NCBI GenBank assembly: GCA_025929745.1
Contig: JAICPQ010000024.1
Coordinates: 1 to 15,396, forward strand
Direction of reading: 5' to 3'
Source: Burkholderiales bacterium
Lineage (GTDB): Bacteria > Pseudomonadota > Gammaproteobacteria > Burkholderiales > SG8-39
Length of the DNA stretch: 15,396 nt
The notes below the pieces were generated by a model, which did no database searches, had not been told where the DNA came from, and saw nothing but the letters and a program-made list of their open reading frames with translations. Made by a program: the position numbers and the translations under genes. Positions 1 through 7,292 of this stretch are shown one piece after another (within the stretch, counting starts at the first letter, position 1; every line of letters begins with the position of its first letter).

Positions 1-1
1 C

Positions 2-2047
2 GCGATGCTGCTGTTCGGCTTCTCGATCAACACCCTGACGCTGTTCGGGATGGTGCTCTCGATCGGCATCGTGGTCGATGACGCGATCGTCGTGCTCGAG
101 AACGTCGAGCGCATCATGGCGGAGGAAGGGCTCGCGCCGCGCGACGCGGCGGTGAAGGCGATGAAGGAAGTAACGAGCCCGATCATCGCGATCGTGCTCG
201 TGCTGTGCGCGGTGTTCATCCCGATCGCGTTCCTCGGCGGCCTGACCGGCGAGCTGTACCGCCAGTTCGCTGTCACCATCTCGATCGCCGTCGTCATTTC
301 GGGTTTCGTTGCGCTCACTCTTACGCCCGCGCTATGCGCTATCGTGCTGCGGCGCGAGCACAAGCACGCCGACACCTGGTTTGGCTGGTTCAACCGCGGC
401 TTCGCGCGCATCACCGACCGCTACGAATCCGGCGTCGCCTGGATGATCCGACGCGGCGGCATCGCGATGCTGCTCTTCGCGGGCATGGTGGCGCTCACCG
501 GGCTGCTCTGGCGCATTACCCCGGGCTCGCTCGTGCCGGACGAGGACCAGGGATGGTATTTCGCGCCGGTGATCCTGCCCGACGGAGCCTCGCTAGCACG
601 CACCGACCGGATGGTGGAGGAAGTGAGCGCCGCCATCCGCTCGAACCCGTTCAACGAGCACGTGATGGCCTTCACCGGCTTTGATTTCGCCGGCGGCTTC
701 GTCTTCCGCGAGAACGCGGCCACCATCTTCGTCACGCAGAGGCACTGGGATGAGCGCCCGGTGCCGGTCGGCGCGCTGGTCGGCGAGTTCTACGCAAAGA
801 CGGCGCACCTCAAGGAAGGGCTTGCGATCGCGTTTCCGCCGCCGGCCATCTTCGGCCTCGGCACCGCCGGCGGCTTCGAGTTCTACATCCAGAACCGCGG
901 CGAAGGCGGACCCAAGCGGCTCTGGGAGGTCACGCAGCAATTCATCGGCGCCGCGTCGCAGAGCCCGAAGCTCGGGATGGTGAACACATTCTGGCGCGCC
1001 AACGTGCCGCAGCTCTACGTCGATGTGGACAGGGAGAAAGCGAAGAGCCTGGGCGTGCCGCTCGACGACATCTTCAGCACGCTCGCCGCGACGCTCGGCA
1101 GCTATTACGTCAACGACTTCAACAAGTACGGGCGCACCTGGCAGGTGCTGCTCTCGGCCGAGTCCGGCCAGCGCGCGAACCCGGAGGACGCGGGCTCGGT
1201 GTATGTGAGAAGCCAGAAGGGGGAAATGATTCCGCTGCGCTCGCTCGCGCGCATTGAATACACCAACGGCCCGGGCACGATGACGCGCTTCAATAACTAC
1301 CCGGCGGTGCAGGTGCTGGGCGGCGGGCGGCCGGGCGTGAGCTCTGGCGAGGCGATCGCCGAGATCGAGCGCATCGCGAAAGAGGTGCTGCCGCCGGAGT
1401 TCAGCCTCGACTGGAGCGGCGCCTCGTTCCAGGAGAAGCGCTCGGGCGGCACTTCGATCCTGGTGCTTGCGCTCGGCGCGCTCATGGCCTTCCTCATCCT
1501 CGCCGCCCAGTACGAGAAGTGGTCGCTGCCGCTCTCGGTCATGCTTGCGCTGCCCTTCGGTACCTTCGGCGCGCTCGCCGCGGTGTGGCTGCGCGGGCTG
1601 ACCAACGATGTGTACTTCCAGATCGGCCTGGTCACGCTGCTCGGCCTCGCGGCGAAGAACGCGATCCTGATCGTGGAATTCGCGGTGCTCAAGCACCATG
1701 AAGGCCTCTCGGCTTCGGCGGCCGCGGTCGAGGCAGCACGGCTTCGCTTCCGGCCGATCCTGATGACCTCGCTCGCCTTCATCCTCGGTGTGCTGCCGCT
1801 TGCGATCTCCACGGGCGCGGGCGCCGGCGCGCGCGTCTCAGCGGGCACCGGCGTGATGGGCGGCATGCTCGCCGCGACGTTCCTCGCCATCTTCTTCGTG
1901 CCCACCTTTTTCAAGCTCCTCACCGATCGCCATTTCACCGAGAAGCGCTCGAGCCAGGAAATCAAGGACGAGGCGACACGCGCTCGCGTCGTCACGCATA
2001 CGCCGGTGCATCACCCGCGCGTCGCGCCCCACGGAGGCGACGAATGA
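2..2047 (+). CDS. RND (HAE1/AcrB-type) multidrug efflux permease, 3' part
   Basis: Inner-membrane, proton-driven drug/proton antiporter of an RND tripartite pump. Only the C-terminal ~681 residues are present. The reading frame is open to the window edge, so the ATG at position 5 is probably an internal methionine. The visible part begins in transmembrane helix 4, whose Asp-Asp pair (GIVVDDAIVV, residues 25-26 counted from that ATG) matches AcrB D407/D408. By that alignment roughly 380 residues are missing. The periplasmic pore domains follow. The last membrane block contains GLAAKNAILIVEF, whose Lys (about residue 551) matches AcrB K940 of the proton relay. The tail after the last helix is hydrophilic and His-rich. 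The stop codon shares ATGA with the outer-membrane factor gene, so the two are almost certainly co-translated. The periplasmic adaptor should lie upstream, outside the window. The family is certain; the substrate cannot be read from sequence. Confidence 0.96.
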   Translation, partial: AMLLFGFSINTLTLFGMVLSIGIVVDDAIVVLENVERIMAEEGLAPRDAAVKAMKEVTSPIIAIVLVLCAVFIPIAFLGGLTGELYRQFAVTISIAVVISGFVALTLTPALCAIVLRREHKHADTWFGWFNRGFARITDRYESGVAWMIRRGGIAMLLFAGMVALTGLLWRITPGSLVPDEDQGWYFAPVILPDGASLARTDRMVEEVSAAIRSNPFNEHVMAFTGFDFAGGFVFRENAATIFVTQRHWDERPVPVGALVGEFYAKTAHLKEGLAIAFPPPAIFGLGTAGGFEFYIQNRGEGGPKRLWEVTQQFIGAASQSPKLGMVNTFWRANVPQLYVDVDREKAKSLGVPLDDIFSTLAATLGSYYVNDFNKYGRTWQVLLSAESGQRANPEDAGSVYVRSQKGEMIPLRSLARIEYTNGPGTMTRFNNYPAVQVLGGGRPGVSSGEAIAEIERIAKEVLPPEFSLDWSGASFQEKRSGGTSILVLALGALMAFLILAAQYEKWSLPLSVMLALPFGTFGALAAVWLRGLTNDVYFQIGLVTLLGLAAKNAILIVEFAVLKHHEGLSASAAAVEAARLRFRPILMTSLAFILGVLPLAISTGAGAGARVSAGTGVMGGMLAATFLAIFFVPTFFKLLTDRHFTEKRSSQEIKDEATRARVVTHTPVHHPRVAPHGGDE

Positions 2048-3420
2048 GGGTGCTGCTGCTGGTTCTGTTCGTGGCCGGCTGCACGGTCGGGCCCAAGTAC
2101 GAGAAGCCCGCGGCCGAGCTGCCCGAGCAGTGGAAGGAGAGCGCGCCACGCTTCGCCGACGACGGGCGCTGGTGGCGCATCTACGAGGATGCGCAGCTGG
2201 AAAAAGCGGTCGAAGAAGCGCTGGCGGGCAACGGCGACCTGCTTATCGCCGCGGCGCGCGTCGACGAGGCGCGCGCGCTCCTTGGCGAGGCGAGCTCCTT
2301 CTTCTGGCCGACGGTCGATGCGCAGGCTGCGGCGAGCCGCCAGCAGATCTCGACGCGCACCGCGAACACGTTTCCGGCCTTCCAGCGCGAGTACAGCAAC
2401 CATCGCGCGACGCTCAACGTGTCCTACGAGCTCGATCTCTTCGGGCGCCTTCGCTCCAACGCCGCGGCGGCGCGCGCCGAGCTGGAGGGCAGCGAGGCTT
2501 CGCGCGAGGCGGTGCGCCTCGCGCTCGCCGCGCAGGTGGCGAAGTCGTATTTCGCCTTGCGCTCTCTCGACGAGCAGGTCGCGCTCACGCGCAAGACGGT
2601 CGCGCTGCGCGAGGAAGCGCTCGGCCTGCAGAGGAAGCGGCTGCAGGGCGGCGTGATCTCGGAGTTCGACCTGCGCCAGCTCGAAGCCGAGGCGGCCGTG
2701 GTGCGCGCGCAGCTGCCGCCGCTCGAGCGGGAGCGCGAGCGCGAAGAAGTGGCGCTTTCCATCCTGCTCGGGCGCAGTCCGAAGCAGGTGTTCGAAGGCA
2801 CTGTGGCCGTCAGGCAATCATTTGAGGAAAAGCCTGGCCCACCCGCCGTGCCGTCCGGCCTGCCCTCGGAGCTCCTCTTGCGCAGGGCGGACCTCGTCGA
2901 AGCCGAGCGAGTGCTCGCCGCGGCTAATGCGCGCATCGGCGTTGCGCGCGCCGAGATGTTTCCTTCCATTTCGCTTACCGCGTTCCTCGGGAGCGAAAGC
3001 GCCGCGCTCTCGAATCTCTTCTCGGGCGGGGCGGCCGCCACGTGGCAGATCGCCGCCGGTGTGACGCAGCCGATCTTCGCCGGCGGACGCCTGCAGGCGC
3101 GCACCGAGGCGGCCGAGGCGCGCGAGCGCGCGGCGCTCGCGCAATACCAGCAGGCGATCCGCACCGCATTTGGCGAAGTGAGAACGGCGCTCATCGCGCA
3201 GAGCCGCGCGCGCGAAAGCTACGAAGCCGAATCCGCGCGCGAAGCGGCGCTCAGCCAGACGCTGCGGCTTGCGCGCCTGCGCTACGAGAACGGCGTCGCG
3301 AGCCAGCTCGACGTGCTCGACGCCGAGCGCGGGCTGCTCGCGGCGCAGATCGCGCGCGTCGATGCGCTGCGCGCGCACCGCGCCGCGGTCGCGGACCTCT
3401 TCCGCGCGCTCGGCGGCTAG
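2044..3420 (+). CDS. RND efflux outer-membrane lipoprotein, NodT/OprM family
   Basis: Outer-membrane channel (TolC-like) of the pump whose permease lies directly upstream. The 458-residue length is normal for the family. A very short lipoprotein signal ends in VAGC with the lipidated Cys at residue 13. The family hallmark TVGPKY follows immediately. Thr rather than Asp after the Cys predicts outer-membrane sorting. Two outer-membrane efflux (OEP) repeats follow, with long Ala/Glu/Arg-rich helical stretches and the typical 'YELDLFGR' and 'VTQPIFAGGRL' segments, ending in 'NGVASQLDVLDAERGLL'. The start is fixed by the 4-base ATGA overlap with the permease stop and by the lipobox. It is certain as a family member; the specific pump is not identified. 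Confidence 0.95.
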   Translation: MRVLLLVLFVAGCTVGPKYEKPAAELPEQWKESAPRFADDGRWWRIYEDAQLEKAVEEALAGNGDLLIAAARVDEARALLGEASSFFWPTVDAQAAASRQQISTRTANTFPAFQREYSNHRATLNVSYELDLFGRLRSNAAAARAELEGSEASREAVRLALAAQVAKSYFALRSLDEQVALTRKTVALREEALGLQRKRLQGGVISEFDLRQLEAEAAVVRAQLPPLEREREREEVALSILLGRSPKQVFEGTVAVRQSFEEKPGPPAVPSGLPSELLLRRADLVEAERVLAAANARIGVARAEMFPSISLTAFLGSESAALSNLFSGGAAATWQIAAGVTQPIFAGGRLQARTEAAEARERAALAQYQQAIRTAFGEVRTALIAQSRARESYEAESAREAALSQTLRLARLRYENGVASQLDVLDAERGLLAAQIARVDALRAHRAAVADLFRALGG

Positions 3421-3425
3421 CACCG

Positions 3426-4541
3426 ATGGTGCTGTTGGTTGCAACGAGAAAGGGCGCGTGGCTTTTCCACACCGATAGCGCGCGGCGCAGCTTTCGTCTT
3501 GACGGGCCGCATTTCCTCGGCCACATCTTCAATCACATCGTGCTCGATCCGCGCGACCGGCGCACGCTGCTCGCTGCGGCCAAAACCGGGCATCTCGGGC
3601 CGACAATCTTTCGCTCCACCGACCGCGGCAAGACTTGGAAGGAGGCGGCCCGCCCTCCGGCGTTTGCCAGGGCGGCCGACGGAAAGGGGCGCTCGGTCGA
3701 CCACACCTTCTGGCTGACGCCCGGGCATGTCTCACAGCCCGGCGTCTGGTTCGCCGGCACCTCGCCGCAGGGCCTCTTTCGCTCGGAGGACGGCGGCTCG
3801 AGCTGGGCGCCGTTCTCGCCGATCAACGAAGACGCGCAGTACCGGGAGTGGATGGGCACGGTGCAGGACGGCACGCCCGACGGCCCGAAGCTCCATTCGA
3901 TCATCATCGACCCGCGCGATCCGAACCGCATGCTTTTCGGCATGTCAGGCGGCGGCGTGCACGAGTCGACCGACGGCGGCGCGAGCTTCGCGCCGCTGAT
4001 CGACGGGCTTGAGGTGGTCGAGGGATTCGACCGCGCCAACGCAACCTTCCACGATCCGCATTGCGTCCGCATTTCCCCGAGCAATCCCAACCGGCTCTAC
4101 CAACAGAACCATTGCGGCATCTATCGGCTCGACCGACCCGCGCGCGAATGGGTGCGCATCGGCAGAAGCATGCCGAAGCGCGTCGGCGATGTCGGGTTTC
4201 CGCTCGTCGTACACCCGCGCGATGCCGACACCGCGTGGGTGTTGCCCATGGACGGCGGCACGGTATGGCCACGCACGAGCCCGGACGGCAAGCCGGCCGT
4301 GTTCGTCACTCGCAATGCGGGCGCCAGCTGGCAGCGCCAGGACGCCGGGCTGCCGGAGCAGCATGCGTGGTGGACGGTGAAGCGCCAGGCCATGTGCGCG
4401 GACGCGGGCGACCCGCTCGGCTTGTACTTCGGCACGACGAGCGGAGAGCTCTGGATGAGCGCGGACGAGGGGCGCAAGTGGAAATGCATCGCGCGGCACC
4501 TGCCCGAGATCTACGCGGTCGAGGCCGGCGAGCTCGCGTGA
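3426..4541 (+). CDS. WD40/YVTN/BNR-like (Asp-box) beta-propeller protein
   Basis: A 371-residue protein built of Asp-box (BNR) repeats, S/T-x-D/N-x-G-x-x-W/F. They are visible at residues 64-71 (STDRGKTW), 120-127 (SEDGGSSW), 181-188 (STDGGASF), 295-302 (TRNAGASW) and 345-352 (SADEGRKW). Most follow a 'DPRD..R.L' type strand (39-50, 161-170, 261-271). This pattern predicts a sialidase/VPS10-like propeller. There is no signal peptide or membrane segment, so it is probably cytoplasmic, unlike secreted sialidases. I see no convincing sialidase catalytic set, so 'exo-alpha-sialidase' would over-annotate it. The ATG at 3426 lies 5 bases after the outer-membrane factor stop; the frame is open further upstream, but only inside that gene. 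Its stop overlaps the GTG of the MoaD-like gene, implying a functional pair. No activity can be assigned. Confidence 0.88.
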   Translation: MVLLVATRKGAWLFHTDSARRSFRLDGPHFLGHIFNHIVLDPRDRRTLLAAAKTGHLGPTIFRSTDRGKTWKEAARPPAFARAADGKGRSVDHTFWLTPGHVSQPGVWFAGTSPQGLFRSEDGGSSWAPFSPINEDAQYREWMGTVQDGTPDGPKLHSIIIDPRDPNRMLFGMSGGGVHESTDGGASFAPLIDGLEVVEGFDRANATFHDPHCVRISPSNPNRLYQQNHCGIYRLDRPAREWVRIGRSMPKRVGDVGFPLVVHPRDADTAWVLPMDGGTVWPRTSPDGKPAVFVTRNAGASWQRQDAGLPEQHAWWTVKRQAMCADAGDPLGLYFGTTSGELWMSADEGRKWKCIARHLPEIYAVEAGELA

Positions 4542-4795
4542 AGGTGCTGATCCCGAGCCCGCTTCACTCCTACACCGGCGGGCCTCGCGTGGAGGCCGAG
4601 GGAGAAAGCGTCGCTGCGCTGCTCGCCGATCTGGACCGGCGCTATCCGGGCATCCGTTTCCGCATGGTGGACGAGCAGGACCGCATCCGCCGGCACATGC
4701 GCGTTTTCGTGAACGGCGAGCAGGTGTTAGATCTTCGCCACGCGCTCGAGCGCGGCGATGAGGTAGTGATCGTCCAGGCTTTGAGCGGCGGCTAG
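4538..4795 (+). CDS. MoaD/ThiS-family ubiquitin-like protein with Gly-Gly C-terminus
   Basis: An 85-residue beta-grasp protein. It starts 'VKVLIPSPLHSYTGG', has the central 'LLADLDRRYPGIRFRMVD', then 'HMRVFVNGEQV' and 'GDEVVIVQALSGG'. The protein ends exactly on Gly-Gly, the residues that MoaD, ThiS and CysO carriers use for adenylation and thiocarboxylation. The GTG start at 4538 overlaps the TGA of the propeller gene (GTGA). The frame is open further upstream, but only antisense-free inside that gene, and this start reproduces the usual family N-terminus. No MoaE, ThiF/MoeB-type E1, ThiG or JAMM protease is in the window, so its sulfur acceptor is unknown. MoaD for molybdopterin synthesis is unlikely without moaE nearby. 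The family call is strong; the role is unknown. Confidence 0.88.
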   Translation: MKVLIPSPLHSYTGGPRVEAEGESVAALLADLDRRYPGIRFRMVDEQDRIRRHMRVFVNGEQVLDLRHALERGDEVVIVQALSGG

Positions 4796-5433
4796 ACGGG
4801 ACGGCGCGGCGCACCGAGCGCAGTAGTGCGCCAGTTGAAACGGATGGCGAGCACGCGCAAAGTGAGGGTGAGCACAATAGCGGCGTACGCTGCCTTCTCC
4901 ACGTCGACGCCGTAACGGTCGATGGCAAAGACGAAGGCGGCGCAGCCAGCGAGCGTCGCGACTACGTAAAGCTGTCCGGGCTTGAGGAGCAGCGGCTCCT
5001 CGCGCACGAGCACGTCGCGCAGCAGGCCGCCGCCCACGGCGTTGCACAGCCCGACGAGCAGCGCGGCTTCCGCCGGCACGCCCGCCACCAGCGACTTGTT
5101 CGCGCCGTAGACCGCGTACACACCGATCGCGGCCGCGTCGACGTACGCGATGAGCGTCTCGAACCTTTTGGCGGCGCGCTGCGCCAAGATGCCGAGCGCC
5201 AACGCAGCTCCGACCGCATAGATAAAGCGCGCGTCGTGCATGACCGCCGGAATTTCCTGAAGGAAGATGCCGTCGCGCAGCAGGCCGCCGCCCACGCCGG
5301 TGACGAAAGCGAGAACGAACGCGCCCACCACGTCGTGGCCTCGCGTGGTCGCCGCCCATACGCCGGTGAGGGCGAACAGGAATACGGCAGCGAGATCGAA
5401 CCAGATCGGCAGCAGAAAGGTGACGCCCGCCAT
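4792..5433 (-). CDS. UPF0126 / TRIC-type cation channel family membrane protein (YicG-like)
   Basis: A 213-residue inner-membrane protein with about seven hydrophobic helices. It is internally duplicated: the signature G/A-V-GGGLLRD occurs twice, at residues 46-54 and 132-140. This is diagnostic of the UPF0126 family (PF03458). Bacterial members have been solved as trimeric intracellular cation (TRIC) channels, and E. coli YicG has been linked to glycine uptake, so ion or solute conduction is expected without a firm substrate. The ATG at 5433 has only a weak ribosome-binding site; another ATG at 5443 is out of frame. The TAG stop overlaps the MoaD-like TAG on the other strand (shared CTAG, 4792-4795), leaving no room for a terminator. 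It is transcribed alone, divergently from the hydrolase gene. Confidence 0.9.
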   Translation of the reverse strand: MAGVTFLLPIWFDLAAVFLFALTGVWAATTRGHDVVGAFVLAFVTGVGGGLLRDGIFLQEIPAVMHDARFIYAVGAALALGILAQRAAKRFETLIAYVDAAAIGVYAVYGANKSLVAGVPAEAALLVGLCNAVGGGLLRDVLVREEPLLLKPGQLYVVATLAGCAAFVFAIDRYGVDVEKAAYAAIVLTLTLRVLAIRFNWRTTALGAPRRPV

Positions 5434-5483
5434 GGGCGCCCATCCTACGCCTGCTGGCCTTACTATTCGCCGCTCAAGCCAAG

Positions 5484-5488
5484 GGAGG
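5484..5488 (+). promoter_or_regulatory. Strong Shine-Dalgarno of the MBL-fold hydrolase
   Basis: GGAGG lies inside AGGGAGGAG (5482-5490), 5 bases before the ATG at 5494. It fixes that start although the frame is open upstream through the divergent intergenic region. TACTAT at 5461-5466 resembles a -10 box, but no good -35 sits at the right distance. Confidence 0.8.
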
Positions 5489-5493
5489 AGCCC

Positions 5494-6300
5494 ATGCTAA
5501 AACCCGTAGTGCACGCAGTCCTTTGCGCCGCCGCGCTTGTCGTCCTGCCTGCGTGGGCGCAGACGCCCGAAGTCACGTTGACCCGTCTGGACTGCGGGAC
5601 CGGCTTCAACGATCCGCGCCGCTTCAGCGACACCTTCGCATACACCGACGACAAGAAGCCGTTCACGTTCAGCTGCTATCTCATCAAGCACGGCAGCGAT
5701 TACATGGTCTGGGACACCGGATACCTGCCGGGCTCGGTGCCGAACGCGACCAACAAGCCCCTCGCCGACCTGCTGAAGCAGATCAACGTTAATCCTGATC
5801 AAGTAAAGTTCGTCGGCATCAGCCATTTCCACGCCGACCACACCGGCCAGCTCCTGCCTTTCGCGAATGCGACGCTCCTCATCGGCAAGGGCGACTGGGA
5901 CGGCGTTACGGCGAACCCGCCGGCGCAAGGCGCGAACATGACCGGATTCAAGGTTTGGATCGCTGAGAAGCGCAAGGTCGAGCCCCTGAGTATGGACAAG
6001 GACGTGTTCGGCGACGGCAGCGTGGTGGTGCTGCGCACGCCGGGCCATACGCCGGGCCACTCGAGCCTGCTCGTCCGGCTGAAGGACAAGGGCCCCGTCA
6101 TCCTGATCGGCGACCTCGCCCACTTCCAGGAGAACTACGAAGCGAACGGCGTGCCGGGATTCAACTACGACCGTGCGCAGACCATCGCTTCGCTCGAGCG
6201 CATCAAGCAGATCGAGAAGAACCTGAAGGCGACGGTGATCATCCAGCATGACCCGCGCCACATCGGCAAGCTGCCCGCGTTCCCCGCGGCCGCGCGGTAG
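5494..6300 (+). CDS. Exported metallo-beta-lactamase-fold hydrolase, N-acyl-homoserine-lactonase-like
   Basis: A 268-residue dinuclear-metal hydrolase. A signal peptide (residues 1-22, cleaved at AWA-Q) sends it to the periplasm or outside. The metal-binding set is complete: SHFHADHTG (H111, H113, D115, H116), TPGHTPGH (182-189), IGDL (D207) and QHD (H252). The N-terminal layout 'FSCYLIKHG..YMVWDTGYLPG' is that of the AttM/AiiB group of N-acyl homoserine lactonases, so lactone hydrolysis (quorum quenching) is plausible. Many members act on other lactones or esters, so substrate is unproven. Export is unusual for that group, whose characterised members are cytoplasmic. A GTG-started substrate-binding protein gene follows after 5 bases, so the two are probably co-transcribed. 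Confidence 0.88.
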   Translation: MLKPVVHAVLCAAALVVLPAWAQTPEVTLTRLDCGTGFNDPRRFSDTFAYTDDKKPFTFSCYLIKHGSDYMVWDTGYLPGSVPNATNKPLADLLKQINVNPDQVKFVGISHFHADHTGQLLPFANATLLIGKGDWDGVTANPPAQGANMTGFKVWIAEKRKVEPLSMDKDVFGDGSVVVLRTPGHTPGHSSLLVRLKDKGPVILIGDLAHFQENYEANGVPGFNYDRAQTIASLERIKQIEKNLKATVIIQHDPRHIGKLPAFPAAAR

Positions 6301-6305
6301 GCACG

Positions 6306-7292
6306 GTGAAGAGAACCGGTCGCGCGCTCGCCCTGGCGCTTGCGCTTGCGTTCTGCGCTCTAATGGCGGCGCAAGCCCAGGGGCAGCAGATCGCGCGCAT
6401 CGGGCGCCTGTCTCCTATCTCTGCCGATGCTGACGTGGCGAACTTGGCAGCGTTTCGCGAGCGCATGCGTGCGCTCGGCTGGGTGGAAGGACGTAACTTC
6501 ACCCTTGTGACGCGCTTTGGGGACGGGCGCGCTGCTCGTCTGCCGGAGATTGCGGCCGAACTGGTGCAGCAGCGCGTGGACCTCATCCTCGTCGGCTCGA
6601 GTCCGGGCGCGCTCGCGGCCAAGCGCGCGACCAGCACGATTCCGATCGTGGTAGTGACGACTGGCGATCCGGTTGCCGACGGCATAGTGACGAGCCTTGC
6701 CCGGCCGGGAACGAACGTGACTGGCGTGACCGCGCTCGGGCAGGCGCTCAACACCAAGCGGCTCGAGCTCATCAAGGAGGCCGTGCCGGGCGCGAAGCGC
6801 GTGGCCGTGCTGCTCAGCCCCGGAGAACTCTATACGGCTCCGTTGGTGCGGGAGACCCAGCGCGTCGCTCGCGCGCTAGCGGTCGAGGTCCGATTGTTCG
6901 AGGCGAGCGATCCGGAAAGCCTCGAAGCGGCGTTCGCCGAGATGCGCTCCGAGCGCATGGCGGCGCTGATGGTGCAAACCAGTGCGCTGTACATCACGCA
7001 TCGCAAGCGCATCGTCGAGCTGGCGGCGAAGACCGGGATTCCGGCGGTCTATGGCGAGCGCCAGTTCATCGATGCGGGCGGGCTGATGTTCTACGGCGCT
7101 AGCCTGCGCGACATGTACAGCGATGCCGCTGTCTATGCCGACAAGATCCTTAAAGGCGCAAAGCCGGGCGATCTGCCGATCGAGCAGCCGACGAAGCTGG
7201 AACTCATCATCAATTCCAAGGCGGCGAAGGCGCTCGGCATCAATTTCCCAGCTTCCGTCCTGGCGCGCGCCGACGTGATAGTTGACAAGTAA
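6306..7292 (+). CDS. ABC transporter substrate-binding protein, PF04392 (TrpX-like) type
   Basis: A 328-residue periplasmic binding protein. It has an Ala/Leu-rich signal peptide, probably cleaved near AQA-QG around residue 24, and two Rossmann-like lobes. The family pattern is clear: 'RIGRLSP...', 'FRERMRALGWVEGRNFTL', 'PEIAAELVQQRVDLILVGSSP', 'IPIVVVTTGDPVADGIV', 'SLARPGTNVTGVT', and near the end 'DLPIEQPTKLELIINSKAAKALG'. This family is greatly expanded in betaproteobacteria, usually as orphan genes. No permease or ATPase gene is present here, so transport must use a partner elsewhere, or the protein may only bind its ligand. The start is GTG at 6306, 5 bases after the hydrolase stop, with no strong Shine-Dalgarno. 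Its TAA abuts the stop of the convergent dioxygenase with no spacer. Ligand unknown. Confidence 0.9.
   Translation: MKRTGRALALALALAFCALMAAQAQGQQIARIGRLSPISADADVANLAAFRERMRALGWVEGRNFTLVTRFGDGRAARLPEIAAELVQQRVDLILVGSSPGALAAKRATSTIPIVVVTTGDPVADGIVTSLARPGTNVTGVTALGQALNTKRLELIKEAVPGAKRVAVLLSPGELYTAPLVRETQRVARALAVEVRLFEASDPESLEAAFAEMRSERMAALMVQTSALYITHRKRIVELAAKTGIPAVYGERQFIDAGGLMFYGASLRDMYSDAAVYADKILKGAKPGDLPIEQPTKLELIINSKAAKALGINFPASVLARADVIVDK

Noticed and set aside
593..1699. Long minus-strand open frame (368 codons) across the RND permease
   Set aside because: It is Arg/Glu/His-rich low-complexity translation with no family pattern, antisense to a clear gene; typical of GC-rich shadow frames.
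2500..3400. Dense GCGCG runs in the outer-membrane factor gene as a possible repeat
   Set aside because: They are explained by Ala/Arg/Glu codons in a GC-rich coiled-coil gene; there is no fixed period.
3042..3425. Upstream extension of the BNR propeller frame
   Set aside because: It overlaps the end of the outer-membrane factor in another frame and reads as Arg/Ala-rich noise.
3426..4541. Sialidase annotation for the BNR protein
   Set aside because: Asp boxes alone are structural; there is no signal peptide and I could not identify the sialidase Arg triad and Tyr/Glu pair.
4727..5443. Alternative minus-strand frame over the UPF0126 gene
   Set aside because: It is an Arg-rich shadow; the neighbouring frame carries two GGGLLRD signatures and membrane helices.
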